Source: Phenylobacterium sp. (GTDB lineage: Bacteria; Pseudomonadota; Alphaproteobacteria; Caulobacterales; Caulobacteraceae). Taken from it: a DNA stretch of 64,000 nt. Shown here in pieces: positions 1 to 9,500 of the stretch. The position numbers and the translations under genes were made by a program. Location: assembly GCF_030681155.1 (NCBI RefSeq), contig NZ_JAUXXE010000071.1, forward strand, positions 124,001 through 188,000, read 5' to 3'. The notes beneath the pieces were generated by a model that did no database searches, was not told the origin of the DNA, and saw nothing but the letters and a program-made list of their open reading frames with translations. Within the stretch, counting starts at the first letter, position 1; each line of letters begins with the position of its first letter.

Positions 1-852
1 GCCATCGTGATCTCGTCGGTCGGCACCCACCGCCACATCGCCCGCTTCAAGATGCCGCCCCAGCGCAAGGTCTCCGTTGGCCAGCTCGCCAAGGAGATGT
101 TCGGCACCCTGACGCACAAATCGTTCCTGGTGCTGATGGGGGCGGGCCTGTTCAACGCCATGGCCGGCGGCTTGGTGCTGTCGCTGAACCTCTACTTCAA
201 CACCTATTTCTGGCAGCTCCCATCGGGCCAGATCGCCATCCTGGCGATGGGCAATTTCATTTCGGCGGCCCTGGCCTTCGCGATCGCGGCCCCGCTGTCC
301 AGGAAAATGGGCAAGAAGGCGGCGGCGCAGACCACCAAGATCCTGGCCTTCACGATCGCCATCATCCCCATCGGCCTGCGGCTGCTGGGCGTGTTCCCGG
401 ACAATGGCGAGGGCGCGGTGCTGCCGCTGCTGTTCGTCCAGACCGTGTTCTCGACAGGCTTCACCATCACCTCGGCGATCCTGATCTCCTCGATGATCGC
501 CGACGTGGTCGAGGATTCCGAATTGCGCACCGGTCGCCGCTCGGAGGGCCTATTCTTCTCCGCCGCCGCCTTCATCTCCAAGGCGGTCTCAGGCGTCGGG
601 ATCTTCGCGTCCAGCATGATCCTGCTGGCCATCGGCTTCCCGCAGGACGCCAAGCCCGGCCAGGTCGGCCAGGAGGTCGTCAACAATCTGGGGCTTGTGT
701 ACCTAGTGGTCCTGGCGGCGCTCTACGGCGCGGCCATCCTCTGCGTCTCGCTCTATCGCATCACCCGCGAGGGCCACGAAGAGAGCCTGCGCAAGCTCGC
801 CGCCCAGGCCGAACTGGTCGAAGGCGGCGACGGTCCCGAGCGGATCGGCTGA
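1..852 (+). CDS. GPH/MFS-type sugar:cation symporter, C-terminal part (5' end outside window)
   Basis: The reading frame is open from the first base of the window, so the gene starts upstream and only the last 280 or so residues are present. The protein has about six hydrophobic segments separated by short basic loops. A long central loop leads into a helix with a VVEDSELRTGRRSEG-type motif, which is typical of the glycoside-pentoside-hexuronide (GPH) cation symporter branch of the major facilitator superfamily. It would sit in the inner membrane and import a sugar or glycoside with a cation. The substrate cannot be inferred. The next gene converges on it from the other strand 38 bases later. 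Confidence 0.8.
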   Translation, partial: AIVISSVGTHRHIARFKMPPQRKVSVGQLAKEMFGTLTHKSFLVLMGAGLFNAMAGGLVLSLNLYFNTYFWQLPSGQIAILAMGNFISAALAFAIAAPLSRKMGKKAAAQTTKILAFTIAIIPIGLRLLGVFPDNGEGAVLPLLFVQTVFSTGFTITSAILISSMIADVVEDSELRTGRRSEGLFFSAAAFISKAVSGVGIFASSMILLAIGFPQDAKPGQVGQEVVNNLGLVYLVVLAALYGAAILCVSLYRITREGHEESLRKLAAQAELVEGGDGPERIG

Positions 853-890
853 TGCAAGTTCGGCGCGCCGGGTCCCGGCGCGCCGCTCTG

Positions 891-2537
891 CTATTTCGAG
901 ATCCGAAGCGAGTTGATGTCCTGGGCGATCGCCCGGAACGCTACCTTCAACTGCGTGCCGTTGGCCGGCATGTAGACGTACTCGGCCGAGGTCGCGCAGT
1001 CGTTCATCAGCTTCTTGACCTTGGCGTCGCTGCCGACATTGAACCCGACCGTGTAGATAAACACGCCCTTTTCCTTGATATTCTTGCAGAGCTTGTCGGC
1101 CTGGGCGAACGGATCGCCGTTGGTCGCCGAGCATTTGATGTGGTCGGAAGCGTTGCCGCTACCGCTGCCGGCGTCCGAAGCGATGACACCCTTGCAGTAG
1201 GGTGTATTGAAAGCGCCGTCGGTCATCAGGATAACCACCTTCAGCGTCTGGGGCTTGTTGTAGGGCGCCGGCACGCTATCAGCGCTCACGGCGTTGACGA
1301 ACGAACCCCACTCCGGCGACACCATGTACCAGCCCCACGCTAGGCCAATCTGGCCGGCTGTTGAGCTTGAATCGGTCAGACCGTCGATCCGCTGTTTCAG
1401 CAAATCCTTACTGGAGGTCAGCGGCATGATCGCCGCCGACGAACAGGGGTTATTGAGATTACTGGGCGGCTGATAGAGGCGTCCGACACCCGCCACGCCG
1501 GGTCCCGCATCCGTATAGGCCTCGCTCCCAACCCGTTCGCTTACGCAGTTGGTGCTTGCGAATAGCTTACGCGCATTATTCGAGGCGCTGACGAAGCTGT
1601 ATTGCTTGCAGCCCTCTTGCAGACACTGTGATGCAGCGCTGGACCCCAGGGTGCCGCTCAACGCACCGGTCACGCCGTCGAGCGAGAACTTGTTGTCAGC
1701 GCGCCAAGTGACGACATATTCGGCATCAAGAGAGACCTTGCTGCCGTTGCTGGGGGTGATGCTCTTTCCGGTGCTGGCGAGCAAAACACGATCCCCCGTC
1801 ACGAGAGCATGAGGTGTGCTCGTCGTGACCTCTACACGCGTACCATTCAGCGCGATGGAACTGATCTTGACCGGCCCGACCAGCACGCCGCGGGCGGCGT
1901 CAGCGAGGGAGCCGACGTTTACGCCGACGGCGTAGGGCACCAAGGCGACCTTGGTGTAGTACGGCTTCTGTTGATCCTTGATGACCAGGGTGACTAGGTC
2001 GTTGGCGGCGGTGCGCAGGTTGGCCATGTTGGCTGACATCGAGCCGGTCGTATCCAGCACCAGGGCGACTTCGACGTTGTTCGAGTTGCGCAGGACTTCG
2101 GAATTGGCCGTAAGGTCGGCCCGCTCCCAAAGCTTTGGCCCGACGCCCGGCGCCTCGATCTGGGCGGTGCCCACGACGGTGATCTTGTCGGCCGCGAGCT
2201 TGAAGTCGGACGAAACCAGCTTCTGCCCTTCAGGCAGCCTGAGGTTGGACACGAGAGCCGCCTGCCCGACCGTCTTCAGTTCGGCGTCGGTCATCTTGTC
2301 CGACCGCGCGGCGTATAGCGTCGCGGTGTCCAGCGCGTCCTGAAGCTCCGCCCGCTGGGTGGTGGTCAGATAGACATCGACCAGGCCCAGAGCCGCGGGC
2401 GCCAACAGCACCAAGCCGACCGCGAAGAACACGGCGGTCGCGCCACGCTCGTCACGCAAGCCAGCCTTCAACTTGACCTGCAGCTGCGCCTTCAGGCGCG
2501 ACAGGAGTCGCTCCGATGGAATGTCTTTATATTGCAC
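891..2537 (-). CDS. TadG-like pilus-assembly protein with von Willebrand A domain and an inserted FCCH-like segment
   Basis: The N-terminus (residues about 30-80) is TadE/TadG-like: RGATAVFFAVG followed by one membrane helix and a polar stretch that aligns with the minor-pilin region. A von Willebrand A domain starts near residue 155 with a MIDAS motif DTTGSMS and ends near the C-terminus, with the LMTDGAFN strand around residue 440. Between the first and second halves of this domain, roughly residues 223-300, lies a beta-rich segment (VEVTTSTPHALVTGDRV...) that resembles the FCCH/E1-type domain of phage and envelope proteins. TadG proteins normally anchor to the inner membrane and act with Tad pili, but no other tad gene is nearby. 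The insertion also has a less GC-rich composition than its surroundings. Confidence 0.8.
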   Translation of the reverse strand: MQYKDIPSERLLSRLKAQLQVKLKAGLRDERGATAVFFAVGLVLLAPAALGLVDVYLTTTQRAELQDALDTATLYAARSDKMTDAELKTVGQAALVSNLRLPEGQKLVSSDFKLAADKITVVGTAQIEAPGVGPKLWERADLTANSEVLRNSNNVEVALVLDTTGSMSANMANLRTAANDLVTLVIKDQQKPYYTKVALVPYAVGVNVGSLADAARGVLVGPVKISSIALNGTRVEVTTSTPHALVTGDRVLLASTGKSITPSNGSKVSLDAEYVVTWRADNKFSLDGVTGALSGTLGSSAASQCLQEGCKQYSFVSASNNARKLFASTNCVSERVGSEAYTDAGPGVAGVGRLYQPPSNLNNPCSSAAIMPLTSSKDLLKQRIDGLTDSSSTAGQIGLAWGWYMVSPEWGSFVNAVSADSVPAPYNKPQTLKVVILMTDGAFNTPYCKGVIASDAGSGSGNASDHIKCSATNGDPFAQADKLCKNIKEKGVFIYTVGFNVGSDAKVKKLMNDCATSAEYVYMPANGTQLKVAFRAIAQDINSLRISK

Positions 2538-2592
2538 GCCCGGCCCCCTTTTGAGGAATCCCGGGGAGCTTGGCAGAGCACGGTAAAGGAAG

Positions 2593-2639
2593 CGGCGCCA
2601 GACAGGGTTAAGGCAGAGCTTATTCGGGGTCTGGCGCCG
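2593..2639 (-). terminator. Stem-loop downstream of the M2 peptidase gene
   Basis: An 11-bp perfect inverted repeat (CGGCGCCAGAC at 2593-2603 with its complement at 2629-2639) flanks a 25-base loop, nine bases after the peptidase stop codon. There is no long T tract, so it may be a transcript-end stabiliser rather than a classical intrinsic terminator. Confidence 0.45.
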
Positions 2640-2647
2640 TCACGACT

Positions 2648-4447
2648 TTACCAGCCGCAGTTTTCGCCCTTGTTCTGGACCGTCAGCCAAGCATTCAGCG
2701 GCTGGAAGTAATCGGCCACAGCGCTGGCGTCGACGGTCTTCTCGCCGGTGAAGGTGGCGAGCGCCTCAGGCCAGGGCTTCGAGGCGCCCATTTCCAGCAT
2801 GGCGTTGAACTTCTGCCCCATCTCCTTCTCGCCATAGACCGAGCAGCGATGCAGCGGTCCCTTCCAGCCGATCTGCTGGCAGGCCGCGCGGTGGAACTGG
2901 AACTGGTAGATGTGAGCCAGGAAGTAGCGCGTGTAGGGCGTGTTGCCGGGCACGTGGTACTTCGCCCCCGGATCGAAGGCGTCGGCCGGTCGGTCCCCGG
3001 GAGGAGCCAGGCCCTGGTACTTCAAACGCAGTTTCCACCAGGCGTCGTTGTAGTGGTCCGGCGTGACCTCGCCGGAGAACACCTCCCAGCGCCAGCGATC
3101 GACCATCAGGCCGAACGGCAGGAAGGCGATCTTGTCGAGCGCCATCTTCATCAGGAACGGAATGTCCTCGTCGGCGCCCGGAGCCTGATCGATCAGCCCG
3201 ATCTGCTGGAGATAGGTCGGGGTCAGGGCTGACAATCCGACGAAATCGCCGATCGCTTCGTGGAAGCCATCGTTCGCACCGTTCTTGAACAGGAACGGCT
3301 GATCCTTGTAGGCGCGCTGGTAGTAGTTGTGCCCAAGCTCGTGGTGGACGGTGTAGAAGTCTTCGCCGTTGACCTTGGTGCACATCTTGATGCGGATGTC
3401 GTCGCGGTCATCGATGTTCCAGGCCGAGGCGTGGCAGACGACTTCGCGATCGCGCGGACGGGTGATCATCGAGCGCGCCCAGAAGGTCTCCGGCAACGGG
3501 CTCATCCCCACCGACGAATAGAAGTTCTCGCCGGTCTTCACCATCTTGATCGGGTCATAGCCCTTGGCGACCAGCAGCTTGTCGAGGCTGTAGCTGGAGG
3601 CCGCGCCCTTGGGCTGCACCACGTCATAGATGTTGCCCCACTGCTGAGCCCACATATTGCCCAGCAGGTCGGCGCGGATCGGACCGGTACGCTTCTGCAC
3701 GGCGTCGCCGTACTTGTCGTTGAGCTGGCCGCGTACATAGCAGTGCAGGTTCTTGTAGAACGGCTCGACTTGCTTCCACAGGCGGTCAGTCTCTGCGGCG
3801 AAGGCGTCGGGATCCATGTCATAGTTTGACCGCCACAGCGCGCCGGTGTCCTTGAACCCCAGGCCGCGGGCGCCTTCGTTGGAAAGCGCGGCGAATTTCA
3901 CGTAGTCCGGTTTGATCGGCTTGGCGATCGAGTGCCAACCCTCCCACACCGCCTTCAGCTCGGCCGGGTCGCGACTATCGGCCAGGATGTCCTCGGCGTC
4001 GTTCAAGGTCAGGGTCTTGCCCTTGTGCTGGAACTTGCCGCTGGAATAGGTCGAATCCATGCGGGTGGTCAGGGTCGCCAGTTCGGCCGCCGCGCCGGGT
4101 CGGTCAGGGGCCGGCGAGACCAGATAGAGCTTCAGCAGCTTCAGCTTACGAGCGGTGACCGGATCAACCGCCACGCCGTTATACTTGGCCGCCTGCATCG
4201 CATAGCGCGTGACCAGTTCGTTCTGTTCGCTGGTCGCCTTGGCTTCCAGCCACTGGGTGTCCTCGGTGATATTGGTGGCGCGCACCCAGGACGAGCGATT
4301 GACGTAGGGGCTGAAGGCCGCCAACTCGGCCTCGGCCTTATCGACGAACGCCTTGGCCTCTGCGGCCGTTGGCTTGGAGCCTTGGGCGGATGCCGGCCCA
4401 AAGGCCAGCAGAGCGACCGCCGTAGCGGCCAGCAATTGGGATTTCAT
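2648..4447 (-). CDS. M2-family peptidyl-dipeptidase (bacterial angiotensin-converting-enzyme homologue), exported
   Basis: This 599-residue protein begins with a clear signal peptide (MKSQLLAATAVALLAFGPASAQ) and is therefore exported, probably to the periplasm. The gluzincin motif HELGH lies near residue 370 and the third zinc ligand in FHEAIGDF about 24 residues later. These motifs and the length fit family M2 zinc peptidases, which remove dipeptides from peptide C-termini. Bacterial members are single-domain and soluble, as here. The natural substrate is unknown. The gene is transcribed away from the aldehyde dehydrogenase and shows no operon partner. The first ATG directly precedes the signal peptide. 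Confidence 0.92.
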   Translation of the reverse strand: MKSQLLAATAVALLAFGPASAQGSKPTAAEAKAFVDKAEAELAAFSPYVNRSSWVRATNITEDTQWLEAKATSEQNELVTRYAMQAAKYNGVAVDPVTARKLKLLKLYLVSPAPDRPGAAAELATLTTRMDSTYSSGKFQHKGKTLTLNDAEDILADSRDPAELKAVWEGWHSIAKPIKPDYVKFAALSNEGARGLGFKDTGALWRSNYDMDPDAFAAETDRLWKQVEPFYKNLHCYVRGQLNDKYGDAVQKRTGPIRADLLGNMWAQQWGNIYDVVQPKGAASSYSLDKLLVAKGYDPIKMVKTGENFYSSVGMSPLPETFWARSMITRPRDREVVCHASAWNIDDRDDIRIKMCTKVNGEDFYTVHHELGHNYYQRAYKDQPFLFKNGANDGFHEAIGDFVGLSALTPTYLQQIGLIDQAPGADEDIPFLMKMALDKIAFLPFGLMVDRWRWEVFSGEVTPDHYNDAWWKLRLKYQGLAPPGDRPADAFDPGAKYHVPGNTPYTRYFLAHIYQFQFHRAACQQIGWKGPLHRCSVYGEKEMGQKFNAMLEMGASKPWPEALATFTGEKTVDASAVADYFQPLNAWLTVQNKGENCGW

Positions 4448-4535
4448 AATCAGAAACGTCCCTGAGCGGAGAATGCGGCATGCGCCGCGCTGGCCGCAGA
4501 GGAGCGCCAGCTTGATCCACCGTCAAGGTTCGTGG

Positions 4536-4709
4536 TTAGGCGCGGGCCTCCGAGGCCGCCATGCGAATCGCGCTCTCAACCGCCGCCTGGGCGGCCGATT
4601 GACTTAGATCGAGGCCCTGGGCGACGGTTTCGCCCTCCTCGTCGAAGATCCGCCAAGTCCAGCCGGATTCGGCGTGGGCCAGGGAGTAGGCGAACGGAAA
4701 ATCCGTCAT
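4536..4709 (-). CDS. Small conserved-type hypothetical protein, 57 aa
   Basis: I do not recognise this protein. It is short, acidic and soluble (MTDFPFAYSLAHAESGWTWR...), with an alanine-rich amphipathic C-terminal helix. The start at 4709 is chosen because GGAGG lies seven bases upstream on the coding strand. A longer frame exists upstream of it but lacks such a site. It stands alone between two divergently transcribed enzyme genes. Confidence 0.6.
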   Translation of the reverse strand: MTDFPFAYSLAHAESGWTWRIFDEEGETVAQGLDLSQSAAQAAVESAIRMAASEARA

Positions 4710-4879
4710 AAACGCCTCCACAAATCTATGCTGCAATGCGGCATGTCGGTTCAATGACAACCACAACGCCCACCTGAGTCAAGCGTTGCGGAAAGTGCGC
4801 CGCAACACGAAAAAGTTGATCGGAGCCTATCGGGACCCTTCGCGCTAATAGTCAGGCGAGCGCCGATGGAGGAATTTCG

Positions 4880-6346
4880 ATGTCAGATCAACCGCCTGCG
4901 GACCACCTGAAGGCTCAGGGCCGGGCGCTGGTCCGCGAAGCCGCCCTGGTCGCGGGCAAGTGGATTCCAGCCGGCGACGACGCCATCAAAGTCCACAGCC
5001 CCGCTGACGGGTCTCTGCTGGGGCGCGTGCCCAAGTTGTCCGCCGCGCAGGTCGATCAGGCGATCGACGCCGCAGCAGGCGCCTTCCCTGCCTGGGCCCG
5101 GACCAAGGGCAAGGCGCGAGGCGACATCCTGGCTCGCTGGGCAGACTTGGTCACACAGAATGAGGATGGCCTTGCGGCCCTGATCTCGCTGGAGAACGGC
5201 AAGCCGTGGAAAGAGGCGCTCGACGAAGTGCGCTACGCCAACTCGTTCATCCGTTGGTTCGCGGGCATGGCCGAACGGCTGGACGGCAAGGCCATCGAGA
5301 GCCCGAACGGCGAGGACCTGATCCTGGCCTTCCGCGAACCCGTTGGCCCGGTGGCCGCCATCACGCCCTGGAACTTCCCCGCCGCCATGATCACCCGCAA
5401 GGCGGCCGCCGCCTTTTGCGCCGGTTGCCCCGTGGTGCTGAAGCCGGCCTCGGCGACGCCCTTCACAGGCCTGGCCTTGGCGGCCCTGGCGCTGGAAGCC
5501 GGGATCCCGGCCGAGTGCTTCTCGGTGGTCAGCGGCGGACAGGACGTGGTCGGCGGACGTCTGACCGGGTCCGAACTGATCCGCAAACTCTCATTCACCG
5601 GCTCGACCTCGGTCGGCCGCAAGCTGGCGGCCCAGTGCGCTCCGACGCTCAAGCGGATGTCGATGGAACTGGGCGGCGCCGCGCCCCTGCTGGTGTTCGA
5701 CGACGCGGACCTTGAAGTGGCGGTGAGCGGCACGGTGGCCGGCAAGTTCAGGGCCGGCGGCCAGACCTGCGTCTGCCCCAACCGGGTCTACGTCCAGGCC
5801 GGGATCAAGGACGCCTATCTCGAAGCGCTGACCATGCGAGTGGCCGCGCTGAAGGTCGGCGATCCCTTTGCGCCCGACACCGAGATCGGACCGCTGATCG
5901 ACGAGAAGGGCGTGACAAAGGTTGAAGACCACATCGCCCGCACGGTGGCGGCCGGGGGCAAGGTCCTGACGGGCGGTCAACGAATGACCGGCAGCTACTT
6001 CCAACCCACGGTGATCGCCGGGGGTGACGACGAGTTGTTCTGCCACGAGGAAACCTTTGGCCCGCTGGTCCCCGTCTTCACCTTCGACACTGAGGAACAG
6101 GCGATCTCCCGCGCCAACGCCTCGGAATTCGGCCTGGCGGCGTTCCTGTTCTCCGACGACCTGAACCGCGCCATGCGGGTCGGACGCGCCATCGAGTCCG
6201 GCATAGTCGGGATCAATTCGGGCCTGATCTCCAACGCCGCCAACCCCTTCGGCGGCGTGAAGCAGTCGGGGTTTGGGCGCGAAGGCTCGACCTATGGGAT
6301 CGACGACTATCTGCAGGCGAAGGCCCTAACCCTGGCGCTGCGCTGA
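4880..6346 (+). CDS. NAD(P)-dependent aldehyde dehydrogenase, succinate-semialdehyde dehydrogenase type
   Basis: This 488-residue protein covers the complete aldehyde dehydrogenase fold. The general base Glu263 sits in MELGGAAP and the catalytic Cys297 in GGQTCVCP. The NPFGGVKQSGFGREG signature lies near the C-terminus, and FTGSTSVGR is the cofactor loop. The overall pattern is closest to succinate-semialdehyde dehydrogenases (GabD), which feed GABA breakdown into the TCA cycle. Other semialdehyde substrates remain possible because no gabT-like gene adjoins it. A strong ribosome-binding site (GGAGG, seven bases before ATG) fixes the start. Confidence 0.88.
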   Translation: MSDQPPADHLKAQGRALVREAALVAGKWIPAGDDAIKVHSPADGSLLGRVPKLSAAQVDQAIDAAAGAFPAWARTKGKARGDILARWADLVTQNEDGLAALISLENGKPWKEALDEVRYANSFIRWFAGMAERLDGKAIESPNGEDLILAFREPVGPVAAITPWNFPAAMITRKAAAAFCAGCPVVLKPASATPFTGLALAALALEAGIPAECFSVVSGGQDVVGGRLTGSELIRKLSFTGSTSVGRKLAAQCAPTLKRMSMELGGAAPLLVFDDADLEVAVSGTVAGKFRAGGQTCVCPNRVYVQAGIKDAYLEALTMRVAALKVGDPFAPDTEIGPLIDEKGVTKVEDHIARTVAAGGKVLTGGQRMTGSYFQPTVIAGGDDELFCHEETFGPLVPVFTFDTEEQAISRANASEFGLAAFLFSDDLNRAMRVGRAIESGIVGINSGLISNAANPFGGVKQSGFGREGSTYGIDDYLQAKALTLALR

Positions 6347-6362
6347 CACACCCCCCTTCGGT

Positions 6363-6469
6363 TCGTCATGGCCGGCCTCTTGAGCCGGCCATCCATAGAC
6401 ACCGCGGTTGAGGTTTGCCGTGATAGGCGACGTGTATGGATCCCCGGGACAAGAGCCCGAGGATGACGA
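6363..6469. repeat. Intergenic mosaic inverted repeat (about 107 bp)
   Basis: The element is bounded by TCGTCAT (6363-6369) and its complement ATGACGA (6463-6469). Inside are two hairpins: ATGGCCGGC...GCCGGCCAT at 6368-6393, and a second around CCCCGGGACAAGAGCCCG. It fills much of the 223-base gap between the aldehyde dehydrogenase and alpha-2-macroglobulin genes. The TCGTCAT/ATGACGA ends recur in the repeats at 58363 and 60439, so these belong to one family. I see no open frame in it. Confidence 0.65.
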
Positions 6470-6569
6470 GCGGAGGGGAAGAGGCGCGGCGCCCGATATC
6501 GCCACCATCAATTGACGCCTCGGCCCCTTTCGCGTCCCTTGCGACATTCTGCCAGTCGAGAGGGGCCTT

Positions 6570-9500
6570 ATGCCGAGCGACGAGACGCCGACCGTGGGCT
6601 CACAAACGCCCCGCCATAACTGGTGGACCAAGATCCGCGCCAGCCGGGTCTCAGGACTGCTGGCGGCCGGCCTTCTGGTTGCGGCGTTCGGCGGCGGCGT
6701 ACTGGCGGCCAAGGGCTTCGATGGTCTCTCGTTTGGCAAGCCGGAAGCCAGCGCCAAGCTGGAGCCCGGCGCACAAGGCTGGTCGTTGTTCGGCAAGCCG
6801 CGCGCGGCCGGCGCCGCCCGTCGCGGCATTCCCAAACCTGAAGGCTTCGCCGTCTGGCGCCACCGCATCGACACCAGCCGCGCCGAGCCGCAGGCCTGCG
6901 TCGAGCTGACCCGGCCGCTCGATCCTTCAAAGTCCTACGCCGACTTCGTGCTGGTCTCACCCGACCTCGGCTCCAGCCCCGCTGTCTCGGTAAAGGGCGC
7001 GGAGCTCTGCGTGGCCGGGACCGGCTTCACCGACCGCCGCGTCACCCTGCTGAAGGGCTTGCCCGCCAAGGGCGGCGAGACCCTGGCCGCCAACGCCGAC
7101 ATCGACTTCACCTTCGGCGAGAAGCCGCCCTATGTCGGCTTCGCCGGCGAGGGCGTGATCCTGCCGCGCGAGGACGCCGACGGCATCGGCATCGAGACCG
7201 TCAATGTCAGCCGCCTGCAGGTCGAGGTCTGGCGCGTCGTGGACCGTAACTTGGTCCGCAAGTCGATCAGCGCCCCCGATCCGACCGGCGAGGGCCAGTA
7301 TCCCGACGACTACGGCTCCGACAGCCCGGATGACGAAGGCCGCGTAGTCTGGAAGGGCGAGCTCCCGGTCACCGCACAGGGCGCCGGCGAGCGCACCACC
7401 ACCGTCTTCCCGCTCGGCGCAGTGCTGAAGGAAATGAAACCCGGCGCCTATGTCATCAAGGTCCGCGACGGCTCCGGCGGCCGGGCGATCAAGACCGGAG
7501 ATAACGACGGCTATGACCCCAATCCGCCGGCCCAGGCCCGGCGCTGGGTGGTGTTCACCGACATGGCGCTGCTGGCCTACGACGGTTCGGAGGCGCTGGA
7601 CGTCGTGGTCCGCTCGCTGAAGACCGCCAAGGTCATGCCCGGCGTCCGTGTGGCGCTGGTGGCCCGCAACGGTGAGGACCTGGCTGAGGCCCGCAGCGAC
7701 GCCCAGGGGCGCGTGCGGTTCGACCGTCCGTTGCTCGACGGCGAGGGCGCGGCCGACGCCAAGATGGTGATGGCCTACGGCGCCGACGGTGACCTGGCGG
7801 TGCTGGACCTGGACCGCGCGCCGGTCGATCTGTCGAAGCAGGGCGTCGGCGGGCGCGCCGATGAAGCCAGCGGCACGTCGGGTCGATCGGTCGGCTCGGC
7901 CGTTGACGGCTACCTCTACACCGACCGCGGCATCTATCGCCCCGGCGAGACCGTCCACCTGAACGCTCTGCTCCGCGACCGTGAGGCCAAGGCGGTCAAG
8001 GACCGCAAGGGCGTGATCGTCGTCCGCCGCCCCTCGGGCGTGGAATTCAAGCGCTACGCCTTCGACAAGGCGCCGCTGGGCGCGATCGCCACCGACATCG
8101 CCCTGCCCAAGAGCGCCCCGCGCGGCCGCTGGAGCGCGCGGTTGGAAATCGACGGCCTGGACAAGCCCGCCGGCGATATCTCTTTCGCGGTCGAAGACTT
8201 CGCACCCCAGCGTCTTGCGGTCACCGCCGTCGGCCAAGAGCAGGTCCCGCTGAAGGGCGGTGAGACCCGCAAGATCGACGTCACCGCCCGCTTCCTCTAC
8301 GGCGCGGCCGGCGCGGGTTTGCAAACCCAGGGCGAGGCGCGGCTGCGCGTCGATCCCAACCCCTTCCCGCAGTTCGAAGGCTACCAGTGGGGCGACCAGC
8401 GCCAGCCGTTCGAGGAGAAATTCCTCGAACTCGGCCAGACCGTCACCGACGGCGACGGCCGCGCGATCCTGGCGCTGTCGTCGGAGGAAGCCGGCGATAC
8501 GCCCCAGCCGCTGCTGGCCGTCTTCACCGCCAGTGTATTCGAGCCCGGCGGGCGGCCGGTCCGCGAAGGGCTGAACCTCAAGGTCCGCACCAAGCCGGTC
8601 TATCTGGGCGCCAAGATCGACCAGGGCGACGCCCCCGCCGGCGGTGACCCCACGATCTCGGTGGACCTGATCGCCGCCAACGCGACCGGCCAGCGCGTCG
8701 CCGCCAACGGCGTCACCTACAATCTGATCGCCGAGAACTGGGACTATGACTGGTTCCAGCAGGACGGCCGCTGGCAATGGCGACGCACCAGCCGCGACGT
8801 GGTCGTGGCGCGCGGCACGATAAACATCGCTGCGGGCCAACCCGCGCGCATCTCGCGCCGGCTCGGCTGGGGCGACTATCGCCTGGAGTTGACCGGTGCG
8901 GGCGGCGCCAAGAGCGTCATCCGCTTCGCCTCCGGCTGGGGTTCGCCCGCCAAGGACGTCGAGGCGCCGGACTTCGTTCGCGTCAGCGCCGGAACCAAGA
9001 CCTACGCCCAAGGCGACACCGTCGAGATCACCCTGAAGCCGCCATATGCCGGCGAGGCGCAGATCGCTGTCGCCACCGACCGGTTGATCGACTTCAAGAC
9101 CGTTACCGTCGGCAAGGACGGCGCGACCGTGCGCCTCAAGACCAGCGCCGCCTGGGGCGGCGGGGCCTATGTGCTGGTCAGCGTCGTGCAGCCGCGCGAT
9201 CCCGTCGCCTCGCCCAAGCCGCGCCGTGCGCTCGGCCTCGTCTACGTGCCGCTCGATCCCAAGGATCGGAAGCTGAGCGTCGAGCTGAACACCCCCGCCA
9301 AGGTCGACTCCAAGGCGATGCTGGAGATCCCGATCACCATCAAGGGCGCCGGCTTTGGCGGCCGCGCGCGGGTGACCCTGGCGGCCGTCGACGAGGGCAT
9401 CCTGCAGCTCACCAAGTTCCAGAGCCCCGATCCGGTGAAATGGTACTTCGGCAAGCGGGCCCTGACGCTCAACTACCGCGACGATTATGGCCGCCTGCTC

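Noticed and set aside
6957..9011. Long open frame (684 codons) antisense to the alpha-2-macroglobulin gene
   Set aside because: It mirrors the codon pattern of a clear gene on the other strand and has no recognisable domain; such frames are common in GC-rich DNA.
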